Shown here piece after piece: positions 63,380-64,000 of a stretch of 64,000 nucleotides of DNA. The stretch is from Planktotalea arctica. GTDB taxonomy: Bacteria > Pseudomonadota > Alphaproteobacteria > Rhodobacterales > Rhodobacteraceae. The notes beneath the pieces are model-generated. The model was given only the letters and a program-made list of their open reading frames with translations, was not told the DNA's origin and made no database searches. Every line of letters starts with the position of its first letter. Positions within the stretch are counted from its first letter, which is position 1. The position numbers and the translations under genes were made by a program. Location of the stretch: NCBI RefSeq assembly GCF_002105285.1, contig NZ_MUHR01000005.1, forward strand, positions 485,704 to 549,703. Reading direction: 5' to 3'.

Positions 63380-63482
63380 TTTGCGCTCTCCTGTTTGGCT
63401 GTGATGGATCATACCGCAGCGCGCGCTTGGCTGCGTTGACGTGCATCAAGTAAAAATCGCATGCTCAAGGAAAGGAAAAACA

Positions 63483-63914
63483 ATGGTCAAATGCTTTGCT
63501 CCTCCAGACATGCCAGCTGCAGTGCAAGCGGTGTTCGCCAGCTATCCACCCCTCGCGCAAGCCAGGCTGCATGCGCTACGCCGGGTCGTGTTTGAAGAGG
63601 CTGCGCGCCTAGATGTGGGTGCGCTTGAAGAGACATTGAAGTGGGGGGAGCCGGCGTATCTGACAGCGAGCAGTAAAGCGGGCAGCACGATCCGCATGGC
63701 GTGGAAAGAGAAACATCCGAACTCTTGCAGCCTGTTTTTCAACTGCCAGAGTGATTTGGTCTTACGGATGAGCGAGGCCTTCCCGAGCGAGTTTCAATAC
63801 ACAGGTAATCGGGCCGTGACGATGCCCTTGCACGGGGATTTACCCGATTTCGCAGCGCGCGCGATTGTCTCTATGGCGCTGACCTATCACCGCGACCGCG
63901 CGGCCAAGCGCTGA
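63483..63914 (+). CDS. DUF1801 family protein
   Basis: 143-residue protein starting at ATG 63483, behind AAGGAAAGGAAA. It has the DUF1801 pattern: SYPPLAQARLHALRRVVFEEA near residue 20, TLKWGEPAYLTASSKAGSTIR near 48, NSCSLFFNCQSDLVLRMSEAF near 76, and the C-terminal SMALTYHRDRAAKR. The fold belongs to a family of small proteins with unclear function, often next to regulators. Divergent from the SpoIIAA-like gene. A terminator hairpin follows. Confidence 0.83.
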   Translation: MVKCFAPPDMPAAVQAVFASYPPLAQARLHALRRVVFEEAARLDVGALEETLKWGEPAYLTASSKAGSTIRMAWKEKHPNSCSLFFNCQSDLVLRMSEAFPSEFQYTGNRAVTMPLHGDLPDFAARAIVSMALTYHRDRAAKR

Positions 63915-63918
63915 CGAA

Positions 63919-63953
63919 AAAGGCCCCGCGCGCATCTGCGCAGCGAGGCCTTT
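63919..63953. terminator. Bidirectional terminator between the DUF1801 gene and a minus-strand gene
   Basis: AAAGGCC (63919-63925) and GGCCTTT (63947-63953) close a longer stem with one mismatch and one bulged base. The plus strand has a short thymine tail; on the minus strand the run TTTTTC is longer. It lies 5 bp past the DUF1801 stop and 21 bp before the minus-strand gene ends. Confidence 0.7.
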
Positions 63954-63973
63954 CCAATGGCGTTTCATCAAGC

Positions 63974-64000
63974 CTAGACGGCTTTCTTCAAAGCTTCGCC
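63974..64000 (-). CDS. C-terminal end of an unidentified gene (runs off the window)
   Basis: The last eight codons read GEALKKAV and a TAG stop on the minus strand at 63974-63976. They are preceded on their 3' side by the bidirectional hairpin, as expected for a real gene end. Eight residues are too few to name a family. Confidence 0.35.
   Translation of the reverse strand, partial: GEALKKAV

Noticed and set aside
1..64000. CRISPR array, prophage, transposon or defence island
   Set aside because: No regularly spaced repeats, integrase, transposase, phage or restriction genes were seen.

Overview
The window looks like ordinary chromosome of a marine-type alphaproteobacterium of the order Rhodobacterales (Roseobacter group or a close relative). 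The base composition is GC-rich. Several gene pairs are ones I associate with that order: Hsp20 with DUF1150, purE-purK, a cox-type S-L-M molybdoenzyme, and MaeB fused to a phosphotransacetylase-like domain. Operons are tight, with many 1-8 bp overlaps. I see no transposase, prophage, CRISPR array, toxin-antitoxin pair or rRNA. There is one tRNA gene, tRNA-Gly(TCC). No stretch longer than about 300 bases lacks a gene.

Layout. 1-2420: 5' end of pyrB (minus), then a coupled trio of uracil-DNA glycosylase, LysE exporter and moaB. 2514-8204: RND efflux pair and an orphan DsbD-alpha-type periplasmic protein. 8340-12451: AlgH, purK/purE, a DUF465 protein, Hsp20-DUF1150 and a PhzF protein. 12662-16476: coxS-coxL-coxM, a form II molybdenum hydroxylase. 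16614-21274: small membrane proteins, an esterase, glyA and nadK. 21469-25871: prpE and maeB, with a cluster of TTTGCAAA boxes in front of prpE. 26043-31646: nucleoside-salvage operon (VOC-cupin protein, cdd, deoA, deoB, add, upp). 31735-38069: SPOR protein, VOC protein, a membrane protein resembling an inactive M48 peptidase, an acyl-CoA synthetase, a DMT transporter and a sulfotransferase. 38115-46768 (all minus): beta-oxidation cluster with two MerR regulators and a small ribbon-helix-helix-like protein. 46883-49144: two thioesterases and a MATE exporter. 49141-54010: pyrD, DUF952, a periplasmic 5'-nucleotidase, a flavodoxin, an SRAP protein and a cupredoxin-like protein without copper ligands. 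54198-58797: tRNA-Gly, ABC exporter, BON-LysM protein and a second acyl-CoA synthetase. 58874-63914: enolase-superfamily enzyme with an alcohol dehydrogenase, ArsR-MFS pair, SpoIIAA-like and DUF1801 proteins. At 64000 another gene on the minus strand enters.

How the genes fit together. The metabolic themes are salvage of nucleosides released outside the cell (5'-nucleotidase, then cdd/deoA/deoB/add/upp), activation and oxidation of fatty or short-chain acids (two acyl-CoA synthetases, prpE, the beta-oxidation cluster, thioesterases, malic enzyme), and molybdenum cofactor use (moaB for coxL). I found no self-contained new system. The observations most worth a second look are a dispersed intergenic repeat family (seven copies), predicted operator clusters (prpE, merR, arsR, glyA/nadK), and several proteins that appear to have lost their expected metal ligands (UDG without Fe-S cysteines, an M48-like protein without HExxH, a cupredoxin without copper ligands).
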